Source: Siphonodentalium dalli (lineage: Eukaryota; Mollusca; Scaphopoda; Gadilida; Siphonodentaliidae). From it: DNA of 64,000 nt. The notes beneath the pieces are model-generated. The model saw only the letters and a program-made list of their open reading frames with translations. It did not search any database and was not told the origin of the DNA. The translations under genes and the position numbers were made by a program. The number at the start of each line of letters is the position of its first letter. Within the stretch, counting starts at the first letter, position 1. Positions 32,919 to 46,477 of the stretch are shown piece by piece. The DNA is taken from contig CP136063.1 in assembly GCA_032622095.1 (NCBI GenBank), forward strand, positions 209,733,934 through 209,797,933, given 5' to 3'.

Positions 32919-33195
32919 GCAGAAAAAGCCAAAAATTTCATATACTGGGATAGTTGATTAACACAATTATTTATATTTTGCATTGCAGTACCGGTACCTG
33001 CAATAACAATATATCATTCTAATTTATATGACTCGTATGAGTATAATTATAAAATATTAATTATTATGTTTCAATTTTGACATTTTGTTTATGTCATTAA
33101 TAGTATAATGATATCGATGTCGGGGAGCATAGCTCCCCACATTTTGGCAAATAAATTTATACAAAACACTTGGGAGTTATTATTTCTGGGAGATT
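32919..33195 (+). repeat. Ngaro repeat B2
   Basis: Second copy of B1, with the same GGGGAGC-ATA-GCTCCCC hairpin at 33122-33138. It ends the element at GGGAGATT. About 110 bp of non-repeated sequence separates A2 from B2. Confidence 0.9.
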
Positions 33196-33293
33196 AAGAC
33201 AAACGTTTCATCATTTCTCGCTGGCTTGCTTTTTTCAATGACGTCATTCATGTTGAACAATGTTGTGGAAAGAGCAATATGAGATTTTGACAT

Positions 33294-33447
33294 TATAAAA
33301 ATGGTGACCTGGCTCGAGGGCAACATTGCGGATTGTCTCCCCGAGGAACCAATGTCTCCCGAGGCGGTGCCGAAGGAGACATTGGTTCCAAGGTGAGACT
33401 ATCCGCAATGTTGCCCTCGAGCCAGGTCACCATTGTTTTTATTATAC
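33294..33447. mobile_element. Near-perfect hairpin MITE (about 155 bp)
   Basis: TATAAAAATGGTGACCTGGCTCGAGGGCAACATTGCGGAT pairs with ATCCGCAATGTTGCCCTCGAGCCAGGTCACCATTGTTTTTATTATA. An inner pair, GGAACCAATGTCTCC/GGAGACATTGGTTCC, flanks a roughly 14-nt loop. A shorter piece with related words, GGTGACCGGCAATGTTT, lies at 33650. Likely a fold-back MITE. Confidence 0.85.
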
Positions 33448-34657
33448 CTAATAACCATGTCAGCAGTTCTGAAAATTTTACCGGCATCCATGATGTTTAC
33501 TTTGAAGAATGCGGAAGTCGTCTGAATCGTGACGATTTGGGGTTTCCGGTTTGAATGTTACGGTCACAATACGTCATAAAATTTCGTTCGGGTGCTTCCG
33601 TGAACATGTTCGGTCTCTTTCGGTCGGAGCGGTAAACATTGCAAAAAATGGTGACCGGCAATGTTTCATGGGTGGGAAACATTGCAAATTGTAAAATCAC
33701 ACCCTATGGGAAATTAACATAGGCTTTTAATATGAGGTATAATAATTTCTATTGATCACTCTGCTGAATAAATGTAAAATTGCTACAAATGACATGGACT
33801 ATCTGCAGAACATATCCATTATTGTATAGTGGATTGGTTGTAACACGGCGTGATATTGACGGCTTGGAGTCTATGTTCAATCTCGTCGCTTCGCGACTGT
33901 TGATAATGCACTCCAAGAAGTCAATTTCACACCATGTTACCGTCAGTCCACCACAATAACGTATGATGTACATTATACTTCTACATGGCTTTGAAGTATA
34001 TAAGCGAAGGACCTGAGTGACAAGAGATCAAACTTAGATACTAAACTAACTTCTTGTTCGAATCCCCTGTCATATCATTTTCGTGATATCAAGAAATTGT
34101 TTACGAACTGTGTCGGAACAGGGACAAAACTACAGTCACAAACTTGTGACCCAAGATACAAAACGTATTATGTCAGCTCTTGCGATTAGCCAATCAGCGT
34201 CGATATCTAGTGACGGTATATGAACACATATTGGGTCGGTGACCTAATATGAAATCAATATTAGTTGCTTATCCGCCATCTTGTTTTTTTCAGAAACTCA
34301 TTCGCCTCGGGAATATTATTTTGTGGTGTATTTTGGCGCCAAAAAAACGGAGATATCTGTCGGAAATCATTTTCTGTGAATTTAAAGATATAGTACCATG
34401 TACCAAAACCTGCATGCGATATATTTGAGGAATTCTAAAGACTCATAACTATCAAACTCAACAAGTTGTCATACTTCTGGTAATTAGCCATTGACTCAAT
34501 GCGTTGACGTTCAACGCACATGACGTGTCACTGTGACGTTACATAAGTTAATGGCCATAGCCGACACATGTATCTTACCAAATTACAATAAATTACAGCG
34601 ACGATTTATTGCAGGGATATGCTGGATTTTGTCCACTGACATAACAAATACGGTATG
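33448..34657. other. Intergenic, nothing recognised
   Basis: No coding homology. A motif TTGTTCGAATCCCCTGT at 34053 recalls a tRNA T-arm, but no cloverleaf could be built around it. Confidence 0.4.
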
Positions 34658-34749
34658 GGACGCATAGTGGTCGAATATGGTGTCATGTGAGGCTCAGCGA
34701 TATCAGTATATAGGCTCACACGACACCATATCCGACCAATAAGCGTCCC
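34658..34749. repeat. Hairpin inverted repeat (about 92 bp)
   Basis: GGGACGCATAGTGGTCGAATATGGTGTC...TGTGAG pairs with CTCACACGACACCATATCCGACCAATAAGCGTCCC, around a loop with TCAGCGATATCAGTATAT. Probably a small palindromic MITE. Confidence 0.8.
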
Positions 34750-37700
34750 GTAACTTATAATATCGGCCTAGAAGAGTCCACTACGCGAAAGCAATTCCTT
34801 AACGTTAGTTTTTATTAACTTATGGTCATATTAGAATCGCCAATTTTGATATTGACACTATGTGCACGAAACGTATGCAAAACAGGACTAGAACACCGTC
34901 AGTGCTTTATAAGTTATGCCATTTTATATCATATAGTCTGTATCTCAATATCTATAAACTAACTGATTATATAAAAGGATGATGGAGACCAAAGTGGCGG
35001 CCAAAATAAAAAAAGATTCCTAAAAGGCGACAAGCTTCTGAGTTACATGTTACGGGTTTAGTAGCTTATTCGCACGTGTGTGTATGGTTTTTTTTTGCAA
35101 CTAACCTGATACGCATCCGATAAAAAATATTGGTATTATGACAGTAAATGTTCATTAATTTCTCGAAAATCATGCAATGTCAAATAATGCAGTGTCAAAT
35201 TGCCACAATAGGAGCGAGTTTCAACACGACATCCATCGGGCGGTATTCGAGTGATTGTTTCTGTTGCTCGATGAGCTACTCCTGATCTCCACATAAGTAT
35301 AGCAAGAATGGCTTTACTCTGAGATCACATGCATGTGCAACACATTCCAACCAAAAAATAAAACCATTATTTGTACATAAAGGATATTTTAACAATGTAT
35401 TGCCTTGTTGCCACAGTTTGTAAAGCCATGTTCTTGATTCGAATAAAAATTATTTTAATAAATATATAACAAGACTTATAGTCCATGAGATAGAAAATGG
35501 AAAATTTATTTTCGTTGCACCCCGGAGGGGGGGGGGGGGGGGCAAAGTTTTTTTTGTGTCTATGGAAAGCTTATAGCACCAGGAACAAAATTTGACTTGT
35601 TGGCCTTGACAAAAAGTGTCCGTTTGGCCGCTAGGGGGCGTAATCCAAGATGGCCGCCAATATTCCGCCAAAATAGGAAATCATAGATAGGAAAAGACTG
35701 TGTGTCAATCAAAACGGTTTTTGCCGCCAATTGAGTTTCATGAAACATTTTAAACACATAAACAAACATTTAAGACATTAAAGTGGCACTTTGGGAGTCA
35801 AATGCTGTAAATAAAGAGCGTTTTATGATTTTATATGACGGGAGTTGTTGGGTTTTTGTGCTTTCTTGCATCTTAATATGACAGTCTGGGAGCTAATGGC
35901 GGTACCCTTGCAACCCAATGGGACTTAACTTTACCCCACCCATTTTGTTCTTTAATATGTCCTTCAACTTTTAATGTTAACAAGAACAAAAAGTGGCCGT
36001 ATAGACTCCAGACAAGATGGCGGCCATGATGGCCACCGTTTTTCAGACCAGACCCTAAGTCAGTTTGGTGCAGATCATAGCTGGAAACTCTAGTAAAATG
36101 TATACTAATGTATATATTTTCATGAAGCTAGGACACAATGACACTTCGATAGGGCAAAATTTAAACTCCCAATCCAAAATGGCTGCCAAAATGGCCACAT
36201 TTTTTCACTAACATCTTCTAGATCAGTTTATTTTGTTTGGAAATAGTTGAGAAATGAGACTTTATTTTGTATTTTATATATTAACTGATCATTGGAGCAA
36301 TAAAATATGCAATTACTGGGCTCCTAGCCCCGTCCGATCCCTCAACAATTCGATTTTACAGAATGCGGTATTAAATTTCACAAAAAATCACAATTGGGAT
36401 TCTAGTCATATTTCTACAAGAAATGAACAGAAATTTGTAATGTAAGTGAGGCTGCTGAGGCATATCATTACCTATGAATATTCCAACTCATTGGAACCAA
36501 AATTGTTACTTTGGCTCAAAATGGCTACAAAAAAGACCGTCAAAATACGGGAAATGGTAGATACTGCCTCAGCATGTCCCGCAATCGCTTACAAGTTGTG
36601 GTTGATGTATACAATTGGCTATTCTGTCTTCTATAATTGAATACTAACATGTCTGATGCACCATGGTTTATTGTTACTATTGTCACCACTGACATTACCA
36701 GAAATATTGGAGTTTTCTCTCACAAACTTGACAAAAAATATCGGCAAAAATTCACTTTTCAGGTCTGGATCATTTGTTCAATTGAAATGTAACTATCTTT
36801 GATATGAAAGGTGATTATTGTTCTGGTCTATCATAATTGTGTCACACTACGGCATTTATAAACCATTTTCTCAAGATGGCAACCAAATTTGGTAATAAAA
36901 TTCATTTCTTTTACATATATCCCGAACATTAATCTCTGCGTTATCCGAAAAAGTTTGCAAATTCATTTTAAAGATGCAGTATGGAATTTTTCCGAGAACC
37001 TCTTTTGTGATTCTGGCCATATTATTGAAAGGAAATGGGCAGAACTTTGCGACGGAACTGACATAAAACATAATATGTGGCTATTCTGGCCCATTATGAT
37101 AAAAATTGATCAACTGGGTACAGGGTGGATGCCAAGATGACAGCCAGGGAGTTACTGTTTGATCATTGGTGAGGTGAATAGGCATACACGGAGTGATTAT
37201 ATGGTTATGAGTGGGGTGTCCATGGTAAGATGTGTAGGTATTCAAGGAGTGATCGTGATCATGTGTGAGGTGAAAAGGTATGCATGGATTGACTGTATGG
37301 TGTATGATTGTATGTACCCAGTGTGGGTGTACCCGGTGTGGCTGTATTTCCATTGCTATGGTGTATGGACATAACTAGAGAAGCTATATGGCCACCTGTG
37401 TATTGTTCATGTTTATTACCTTCAAAAACATAATAACATGGAATACAACCTTGTCCAACATTAATGCCAATATTTATTGTGCATTGTCATTTATTTGTAT
37501 TCTAAAATTTTAACGTATAACTTGTTACAAAATCAAATCAAAGTTCAATGGGGTCATTTATCTATATCAAAATGGTGGCCACACAACAAAAGTCAAACGG
37601 AATTTATTTCACTTACAGTTAACAATATTTTACCTGAAACTCGATTACAATTGTCTGGTGCACACTCCGATTGTCCATTTACCTATTTTAAACAGAAAAG

Positions 37701-39124
37701 TAAGTAGTCTATCCAATAATTTATTGAATTTATATCACTTTTGAGCTCTGCAAAAAGACACGTTTTCCTCATTCACAGATTGAGAAACCGGAAATGGCCG
37801 GAACACTGTCGTCGCTAGTCATGTGTATCGCGATGCAGGAATTCAAATAATTTCTGAAGATGGGCATAAGAGCAACACCTGCAATGTTCTCTCAAGTATA
37901 CATGTTTAGTATGTGTATTTGACTTATAGCTAACTATTCAACATGAACTCCATCTCCAATTACAAACATGTTGGTTCTGATAATTCAGGTCGTGTTCATT
38001 TGAAAACACTTATTATTTGACAAACCGCAACCAGGTTGTCATAGTCACACTATTCTCAACAACTCTGCCACTTTCGCTTTGCAAGGAAATAACCTCTTCC
38101 ATAAATAGGCACCATATCTGCCTGACTTACAATCATGATTGATAAATTACTACATATATGTAGCATAGGGTTGTAATGGTATACATTGTTAAGATACGGT
38201 ACGAATTACGAGTGTATATGCAAATCAATTCAGCTGAATTAATGTTTTTTATCCTTGAACCGTTCGAACGGTTTCTTATCTCAATTTCTTCTCATGAACA
38301 TCAATTACAGTGCATGTCGTCGAAAAACTATATCCACCGGGTTCGTATATTTATATATTTTTCACAACACTCTCGGGTGTGGCGACTTAGTCATAATTAT
38401 CATTTGATTCTAGGAAAAAATAATTTTCAGAAAATAACGTTTATAACAATTGTAGACCCTAGAGGCATACTCAAACCACAACTGCATTGCAGGATGTCCG
38501 GGACAAGATAGACAGTAAACTGCGTATATAAACAATCCTCAGACAGACGGCATAAACGTGTCAGATGCGGTGGCCCGGGCATGTCTCGGTATAATCGCAT
38601 TTTATTCGCGACCGACGAGGATAAACATTAATAAAATTGTCATGTCACGAAGTTTGGTAAAACATTTATGATCAACATGGCTGATCAACGTGGGTCTCGA
38701 TCTGGTTATCAGATTGCAGGAATTTAAAGCTACACCTTTATACGCATTGGTGTATACATGTAATGCACAAAAGCCTACGTTTGAACATTTATCAAGTGAA
38801 AGGACAATAGTCGAGAAACGTTCGAAATTTAACGTTGAAGTCTATCACGTTTTGACGTCAGTCTTATAAATATTTGACTGTCCACATAACCTGTGATTAT
38901 TCACATACAAAATCGAGTATGATTATTAAATACCCACACTGATACAGATAAAATAATCGACTATGATTTACACCGTCGAATTTATACCAGTTATAACTCA
39001 ACGACTACCACAGGTATCTAAGTAGCCCGTGTGGGAAAACCCTAAATCAGCTATACCCGAGTCATGTCCTGATGCTGGTGGGTCCAGGTATGCCCCAGCA
39101 TCTATATTAATATATGCCTAGAAT
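34750..39124. other. Intergenic region with recurrent YY1-like CAARATGGCNGCC motifs
   Basis: No gene was recognised. Copies of CAARATGGC[GCT]GCC or near-matches occur at about 34992, 35646, 36013, 36175, 36517, 36872, 37133 and 37568. They sit in weakly similar, possibly once-tandem sequence. A G-run lies at 35525-35542. Confidence 0.5.
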
Positions 39125-39130
39125 CTAAAT

Positions 39131-39505
39131 GTATAGGCCTCTCCCCCACCCCAAACCCTGACTCACACAACTTTTTCTCGGAAGAAGTTCATTTCTCGCC
39201 ATTCCATGACTATATGAAGCAAAATGAGCAATAAAACATATAAGAGAATTTTGTGTCATGTATGTTCTGGGTGGGGAGATATCCTGGCCTGGACATCTTC
39301 CACCACCCAAAGTGTCATTGTTATATAAAGCACAAAAAAAGCAATAAAACTATAAGATGATTTTTTTCCCATGTAGCTGGGTGGGAGATATCCATAGACC
39401 CCCACCCACTCCAAACCCTGACTCAAAAAACTTTTTCACGGAGAAGTTAATTTCTCGCCGTTTCATGACTATATAAAGCAAAAATAAGCAATAAAACCAT
39501 AAGAT
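39131..39505. repeat. Degenerate three-copy repeat
   Basis: CCAAACCCTGACTCA..AACTTTTTCWCGGARAAGTT followed by ATTTCTCGCC.TTCCATGACTATAT.AAGCAAAA and GCAATAAAAC appears near 39145 and 39405, with a partial copy near 39310. No coding capacity. Confidence 0.7.
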
Positions 39506-42500
39506 GATATTTTTTTTTCAACTCCCATGAGAAACTAAGTCATAAAATAAATTCAGTGCACATTCATGAATCGACAGGGAACTAACATCACCATGTGTAC
39601 GTGCCAAGCACCACATCACACCCCGCAGTATTGTTGCATGTTCAGAACTATGAGAGGAGAGAGTCATGAAAATATGAAAAACAAACGTGAACAAATTGAG
39701 CGTATGTGAGTAATTTACACTGTTCGAGCTAAATTTCGAGTATTATAAATATATTATGTATAGTTCTCAGCAAAATTAAAACGATTTTAAAACGATTTTC
39801 GCCTAGTGGCGTATTCAATAAAACTCCGTTCCTCTGAAGTTTATGAGTAGAACTTTAGGGGGAGACGCACGTTTGCCCAAAAAATTCTCATTTTTGGGTG
39901 GGTCCAGGGGGGGGGGGGGGGGATGTCGGAAAAAAGTGACATGACATTAGGCTGAAAAAACCTTTTTCCGGCTCTTGTGTACCCACTACCCCCCTATTTG
40001 AAGGAAAAAATATGTTTTCCAATTTCATGCGGGGTACCCACCCCCTTTTTACCTCCAAATCTGTAATATCACACCATTTAAGCTTGATGGTCAGTATTAC
40101 AGTTACCCTATTTCCATTTCTGGTTCTTCTAAGTCATTCCAACTTTTGTAACAACACGAAACAGGTTCTAAAAAAATACCTGGAAAAACCCAAAATAACA
40201 CACAGAATACATGTGCTGATCAGTAAATTATTGATTGATTCTTCCCCAAATATTGTCTAAGGTAGCTCATAATGCTCATTATACATGTAAACAAATATAA
40301 AAGCATTAGTGTACCTTCTTTTCGTCACAGAAAGTGTAACTTTAGATGTGTCCCATAGTATCACATGAATTTATGTCAATTATGATTTTTGAAAAAATTA
40401 TTAGGGCAACACCACCTGGCAATTAACTCTCCAACAATACAGGTATTCAGCTGAAATCCACTATCTATCACAAAACTAATTTTCATTTCCATGAGCTGAG
40501 TTCTTGGGCTAGGTACTGTGCTAAGGCCAGACCCAGGTCAAGCATTCATACAAATACATGTACTGCGTGTAAATAGAAACTTGAAAATAAGACGGTCATA
40601 TGCAGTCTGCAGAATAAGCTCCAAGGAGGGTGAGTTTTGTGATGCTACCCAGCAGAGTGGGCTATAGCATTACCAAATTCACCATATGTGACCCTCATAT
40701 GTAGCTAGTTCTCCGTGGTTGATCGAGACCAAAATAGAATGAGGTCGTTAGAGGTTGAATTTGTTGATGCTATGCCGGGTAGTATCGCCAAATTCGCCCT
40801 CTGCAGACTTCGATCATTTTGCTGGTGACCAGCACATTATTTTTAGACTTGCATATTATATTAAGTTATATTATATTTTCTTTCCCTTCTTTTCACTCAT
40901 CTGTTCTGATTTTGTTTATTCCACTTAGCAGCCTTCTCCATATCTACACATTCAAGGTATATGTATGCTCGCCCAATCTTTTATCTGGGTCCCACCATCT
41001 CAAGATTATTATCTCAGTGATATGCGTTGTTGCAGTCTACAGTCCCATGCCAAGTTCCGATACAATTTTGACTGAGTCATCTGGTCTGTTCAGGTATAAT
41101 GAGTAAATATTAATGAGATAAATGAATAGCTTTTTTCATTTTATTTATATTAAAGTTTATTCATGTGCTACATAACTGTCCATTTTCATCTGGAACCAGC
41201 AGCATTGGTACATGGCAATGTGATCGGATGTAAAAGGCGAATTCCTGAGAGTTGGTTCGTAATCTGGATTTCTGAGAAGCATCATGCCCATATCCACACT
41301 AACTACCCCCCTAAGCACTGCCCTAAGTGTCATACACACCTTAACAATGATGCTGAACACTTTGAGTCATTTATATTGAAGAAATGTTGTAAGAGGAAAA
41401 AATTGCGACCACTCAGGAAAAAAGTGACTTTTTCGCAGCTGAACCACCCACCCACCCCGGCCTAGTGTATGGAAAAAAGTGGATGACCCCCCCACCCTGG
41501 TGGGTCAGGTAATTTGGTAATATCTTGATAATTCCAAAACCGTATGCAATGGAACTTCACAGGGCTGTAGAACACATATTGAGGAATGCATACCATGTAT
41601 TGAAAATTTTGAAATATGAACGTCATGAGAATAATTAAGAGAGATTTGTAACAGTTTATAATAAGTTCACTTTTGGTACCGATAACATTTACCTACTTCC
41701 ACTTTCATCGTTAAACTGTGGTGAGAGATGTGGCATCATATCTGTGTTCCATGAGAGGAGCCGTCTTTCGGCAGAAGAAGGAACACCATTCTTATAATTG
41801 AAGTCAAGTTATGAGTACCCTATTCTGAAAAATGGCAATAATAAGCCAGATATTTGCAATTGGGACTATTTATAAATGTATGGAGGACAGGAAGGACAAA
41901 TAACAAATCAATTTAACTTGTAAAAAAATCCCAACAGTCTGTATATTTGAATATTAAATGGCACAATCATAATACAATAATACAATTATATATCAGTTTA
42001 TTATTATTAATTAATAATTAATTTAATAATTAATTATAATTTATTATTTAATTTTCAATTGTTTTTTTTAACTTTTTTGCTGAACTCTCAAAAGATTGTA
42101 CTCTCATTCAGCTTTTCAATGCATACTATCTCTCAATATATGATAGATTGTCATTGACATCATACTTAACTGAATTGACCAAATAAATACACATGAATAA
42201 ATCATATATGTTGCTATGAGATTCTGTGGTTTTATCCCAGGACTGAGGTATCCCAATGATGCAAAGTATTCCCACTATATCATTAGTAATCAATCTCACT
42301 ATGCCATTGAATATTGGTGATAAGTCTGTTGAAATACAGTTTATATTGACCCCAAAGGTGTCACTTTCTGTAAGGTAATGTATTTTTCATATGATGGACC
42401 ATGGGTAATGGGTTATACACACAATCGCATATAAATGTTGGATGTCATAGCATGTAGCAATGTGCAGTAAATTAAATTAGAAAACTGCTCATCTGCTCAT

Positions 42501-45500
42501 TGTAGCACCCATTGGTATCAGCAAGGCAAACTCACAGTTAGTCGGCATTGTCAATGATTACAAATGGCAAGGATTCCATTTCTTTGATTCCAAGTTATTT
42601 CGATCACCTATAAGAGCCAAATTTTAATAAAATTTTCCCCTTAACTTTCAATTTCGCACCACCGATGTACAACAGCATTAGCTTTCTGGGGGGGGGGGGT
42701 GTTGTCACCGACACCACGTTTACACAAATAAAATAACAAAAGCTCTCTCGGGTAAATTCGCATTAGACACCACATATTACACAAATAAAATAACACAAAC
42801 TATTTTCATGTAAAATGTATGTACATGAAGCGCTGAGTGGTCAATCTCAATGCCTTGCTAAATGCTTTATGGGGGATTACAAATTAGATTTAACGAACAC
42901 CTCAAATGTGTTCCAGCAACTGTTGGAGGTTTCACTTAATTACTTGATAGTTTCATGTTGATCTGAATCGCCCTATACTGGTACTAATTGAAATATTTGG
43001 ATAAAAACTAACATATAGCTATGGTTTTGTTTTTCATACAAGCTCAACTCAATTTAATTATTTTAAAATTCATATAAAATGTCAGAGATCCTGAATATGT
43101 CTTTGCTATTGTATGGCAGCGACAGGATAAAGATATTTTGATAATTCACATGTATTTTTGATTGAACTTAACAAAGACCCCAGTTCACACGACAACTCAT
43201 GTGGTTCATTAACTCTGGTGCGAGCACAACAGAGATATACTAAAGGTACAAAGGGGGCACAATCGCAACTGTTATTTAATGCTATTAAATGTGATGGGAT
43301 GTTCAAAACATTTGTTTCCAGCTAATTGTGGTATCCGATTTAATGAATTGAAATTATCTACATTTGTATCTCAACTTGCCTATACACGTTGACATTTACA
43401 GGTAATCAGGAATTAACCTCTCATTGCACTTCTTCTATCGGTAACGGACAACCCAAACCTCTTATTGCACTTCTCCTACCGGGTACAGGACAACCCCATG
43501 ACAATCCAATGTGTTAGTGTTCAGTCAACTGTAATTGAGACAAAACATTTTGCACGTTAACAAATCCAGAAGCAATATTTTGTGAAAATTAAGATACATG
43601 TAACACTGAGTGAGTTAAAATATTGTTTGAGGGTTAAGTTGCAATAATATTCCAAATGTTGTGGAAAACCAGATTGCTGCATATTAATTACTAACATAAT
43701 GCACATATGTAATTAATTAGTACCATGTAACCAGTACACACAGGAACATAACTAGAGGATCTATGTTGAGGGTGCGGTGACCACTGTCTTTAAAATTTTC
43801 AAAAGCACTGCACCTTGACCCAGACCAAGCAATATCCCTCCCAGTCCCAACTTTGCAAAATATAATTTGCACTCCTCTACGTTGGTTTATGATTTTCTAA
43901 TTTGATATATCAAAGTTTCCAACTAATGGCCATTTCAGTTCAAGATTTGGGTCAAAAATATAAAACTATGTGATTATTGGCCAAAAGAAAAAACCAAATT
44001 CCCCACTAATTACTGGTTGCAAAATTAAAACTATAAGAACAATTTCTACATATTATTGTTGTGAATGTTCCAACTATTAATATTTTGTGAGACTTAATAC
44101 ATTTAATTCCAACTGTTTGGACCAAAGTTGTTGGGGGGAAGGGGGGTACATAATTCTCCAGCATTATATATACTAGTCAATGAATGGTAGCTCTTTCACT
44201 ACCTGTTCCCAAAATGTTGATCATGTACATGCAAGCTACATGTAACATGATAACCAGGTTTGGCACATCCTACCTTTGACTAAATATAAATAGTTAAATA
44301 TGACGATATCGAACCAAATTTCTTTCCATATGTGCATAAACTATGAGATCCTTGAACATGCAGCCACATTGAAGTGTACTAGTAACAATAATATAGTAAA
44401 TGAACAGGCTTTAGATAAAATTTGATTCGTGCAACAATCATTTTTGAGGTGATAGATCATGCCATGAATCTCTACTCTGGCTATGCCCATACGTAGCGAT
44501 TCATGGCATGATCTAGTAAGTCACATATATGGTATTTATAGTTAGATTATTTCCCTTGTTTTGAAGATCCATGAAACCGTAATACATATACATATTCAAC
44601 TAGTATAGTTGAATTACTATCAGGTCATTCGGGTGCCTGGTAATAGTGTCAACATGATTATTAATTTGGAGAAAAGTCTCAATGATCACTTCTATTATTT
44701 GGCATTGAGACAGAGTGAAATTGCCATGTGATCTGACACTATTAATATTATAATTATTAATTTCACTTTCAGCCTAAACCCCCATCCATCACTAAAGTAA
44801 AGACACGATTATTAGGCACTTGATAGTGTTATAACATCAACTATTATAATTTATTACAACCAAAATAGGACAAAATATATAGACGTTGGTCATCCAAATT
44901 GTAAAAAAAAATTGTGGTGTGTCCACTCTGGTCAGCAATACAAAATAGCATGTGACCAGACTTGGCAACAGGATTAATTTGTTTATGAGAAATAGCCAAA
45001 GAAAAAATACATGGCAACCATGATTATTAAGATAAAAATAACATATATATGACTAGCGTTTCAAACGTTGTGTGCTCTACGTTTTTTGTTTAAAGATATC
45101 AGAGTGTTTGAAATTGTCGTCGGTCAGCGATTTTGTAAACAAATATCACAAGTCTTCGAAAATTTATCAAACTTACACCAAGTACAAAATAATTCATGCG
45201 ATCGTTGGTACCACCAGTGCTAACACGTTCCCACTTACTCTTCCTTTAATATGGGTCGTCATTGAGAGCGTTCGCACATTATGCAAGGCGTAAATTCACA
45301 AATTTGAAGTGAAAATCAACTTTCGTTTCAACAACAACCGAAATTACCGGAAATGGTTTCATAACTCACTTTAGTATGCCGCAATATATAGTTCCACGTA
45401 TTTACACAAAAAAACGTATATTTTCGTATTATGTGTGCAAACTAATGTAACTAAACATAAAAGTTACTGAGTACGTGCAATTTTGTTACTTTTAAGAGAT

Positions 45501-46330
45501 GAATTATGTCGTTTTAATATTGTCGCAATGATATCAAGCTTATTTTCGATAGATGGGCGAAATTTTATTTTTACTTTAAATTTGCATCAAATTATTATAT
45601 ATTTTTTTTCAATGAAAGTAATTAGATTGGAAGTCAATAATGTCAATATGACTTCTCCTGATAGTTATATAGATGACCCCTTGGAGATCGGGTGCTGATC
45701 GGGTACGCATATTGTGATATTTGCCTTTTTAGTCCGCAAACGAACAGAATAAATTTTGACTTACGTTTTTCAATGGCGGCCATTGGTAGAGCAGATTGTC
45801 GTCATCTTGGAATCCATCTGTGATGGCAAAGCAGCTCATTTTACGAACAAAATATGGCCCCTCTCATGTAAACCATATACCATAGCATACCATGGTCCAT
45901 TCTTTGGTCCAATATTTTTAGTTATTTAAAAGTTCTCGGTACCTAAAGACATGTTATTTTCCCCATATATATTCCCACATTTGTCAAACCAAAGTGCTTT
46001 TTAAACCACACTGCCAGCATACTATAACAATTCACAGACACATTCTATGTATCACGCTGAACTATCTGAAATCTGGTTGCTATGCATTTTCTTTTTTCCA
46101 TTGTTGTTTTTGGTAAACTCCATATTATATATAATTGTTAAAGATCACTCTCATGAAATGTATGACTTTTCCGACATATAGATACGGATGAACGATAATC
46201 CCAAGAATTTTCAATGCTATGCCTCTGAACATTACATCACACGCATGCAATTACATACTATAAGCGTGACTGATAGGCCCCATGTGGCCGTGTGCAATAT
46301 CATTATTTGTTTATGTAATCTATTTATTTA
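39506..46330. other. Intergenic, no gene; low-complexity and small repeats
   Basis: Noticed items: a G-run at about 39908-39922; an AT-only stretch at 41985-42060; a duplicated ACACAAATAAAATAAC at 42722 and 42780; a roughly 41-bp direct duplication at 43415-43497 (AACCTCTCATTGCACTTCTTCTATCGG); a 17-bp-arm hairpin at 44454-44514 (AGATCATGCCATGAATC); and a G-run near 42690. None of the open frames resembles a known protein. Confidence 0.45.
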
Positions 46331-46477
46331 TTGTAGATAATAATAATAGATAGTTTTTATATAGCGCTTTATCCCATATGGCCCAGAGAGCTTACATTCC
46401 TACTAGTACCCTGCCCTCTATCACACGTGATATACATACATCTATACACACCACATACCTATAGATATACACATACA

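Larger units (their letters stand above)
27311..33195 (+). mobile_element. Ngaro-type (DIRS order) tyrosine-recombinase retrotransposon, 5.9 kb
   Basis: The architecture is A1 (27311-27537) - coding region - B1 (32304-32581) - A2 (32582-32807) - B2 (32919-33195), the split direct repeats described for Ngaro elements. The B1/A2 junction GGGAGATT|GGTTAC equals the fusion of the two outer ends, as expected if replication passes through a circle joined by the recombinase. Coding modules in order are gag zinc finger, RT-RNase H, tyrosine recombinase and an SGNH hydrolase. There is no protease or DDE integrase, and no target duplication is expected or seen. The two copies of A and of B differ at only a few positions, so insertion seems fairly recent, although gag is truncated and some frames are broken. 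Confidence 0.93.

Noticed and set aside
34020-34090. Possible tRNA around TTGTTCGAATCCCCTGT
   Set aside because: Only the T-arm-like word is present. No acceptor, D or anticodon stems could be paired.
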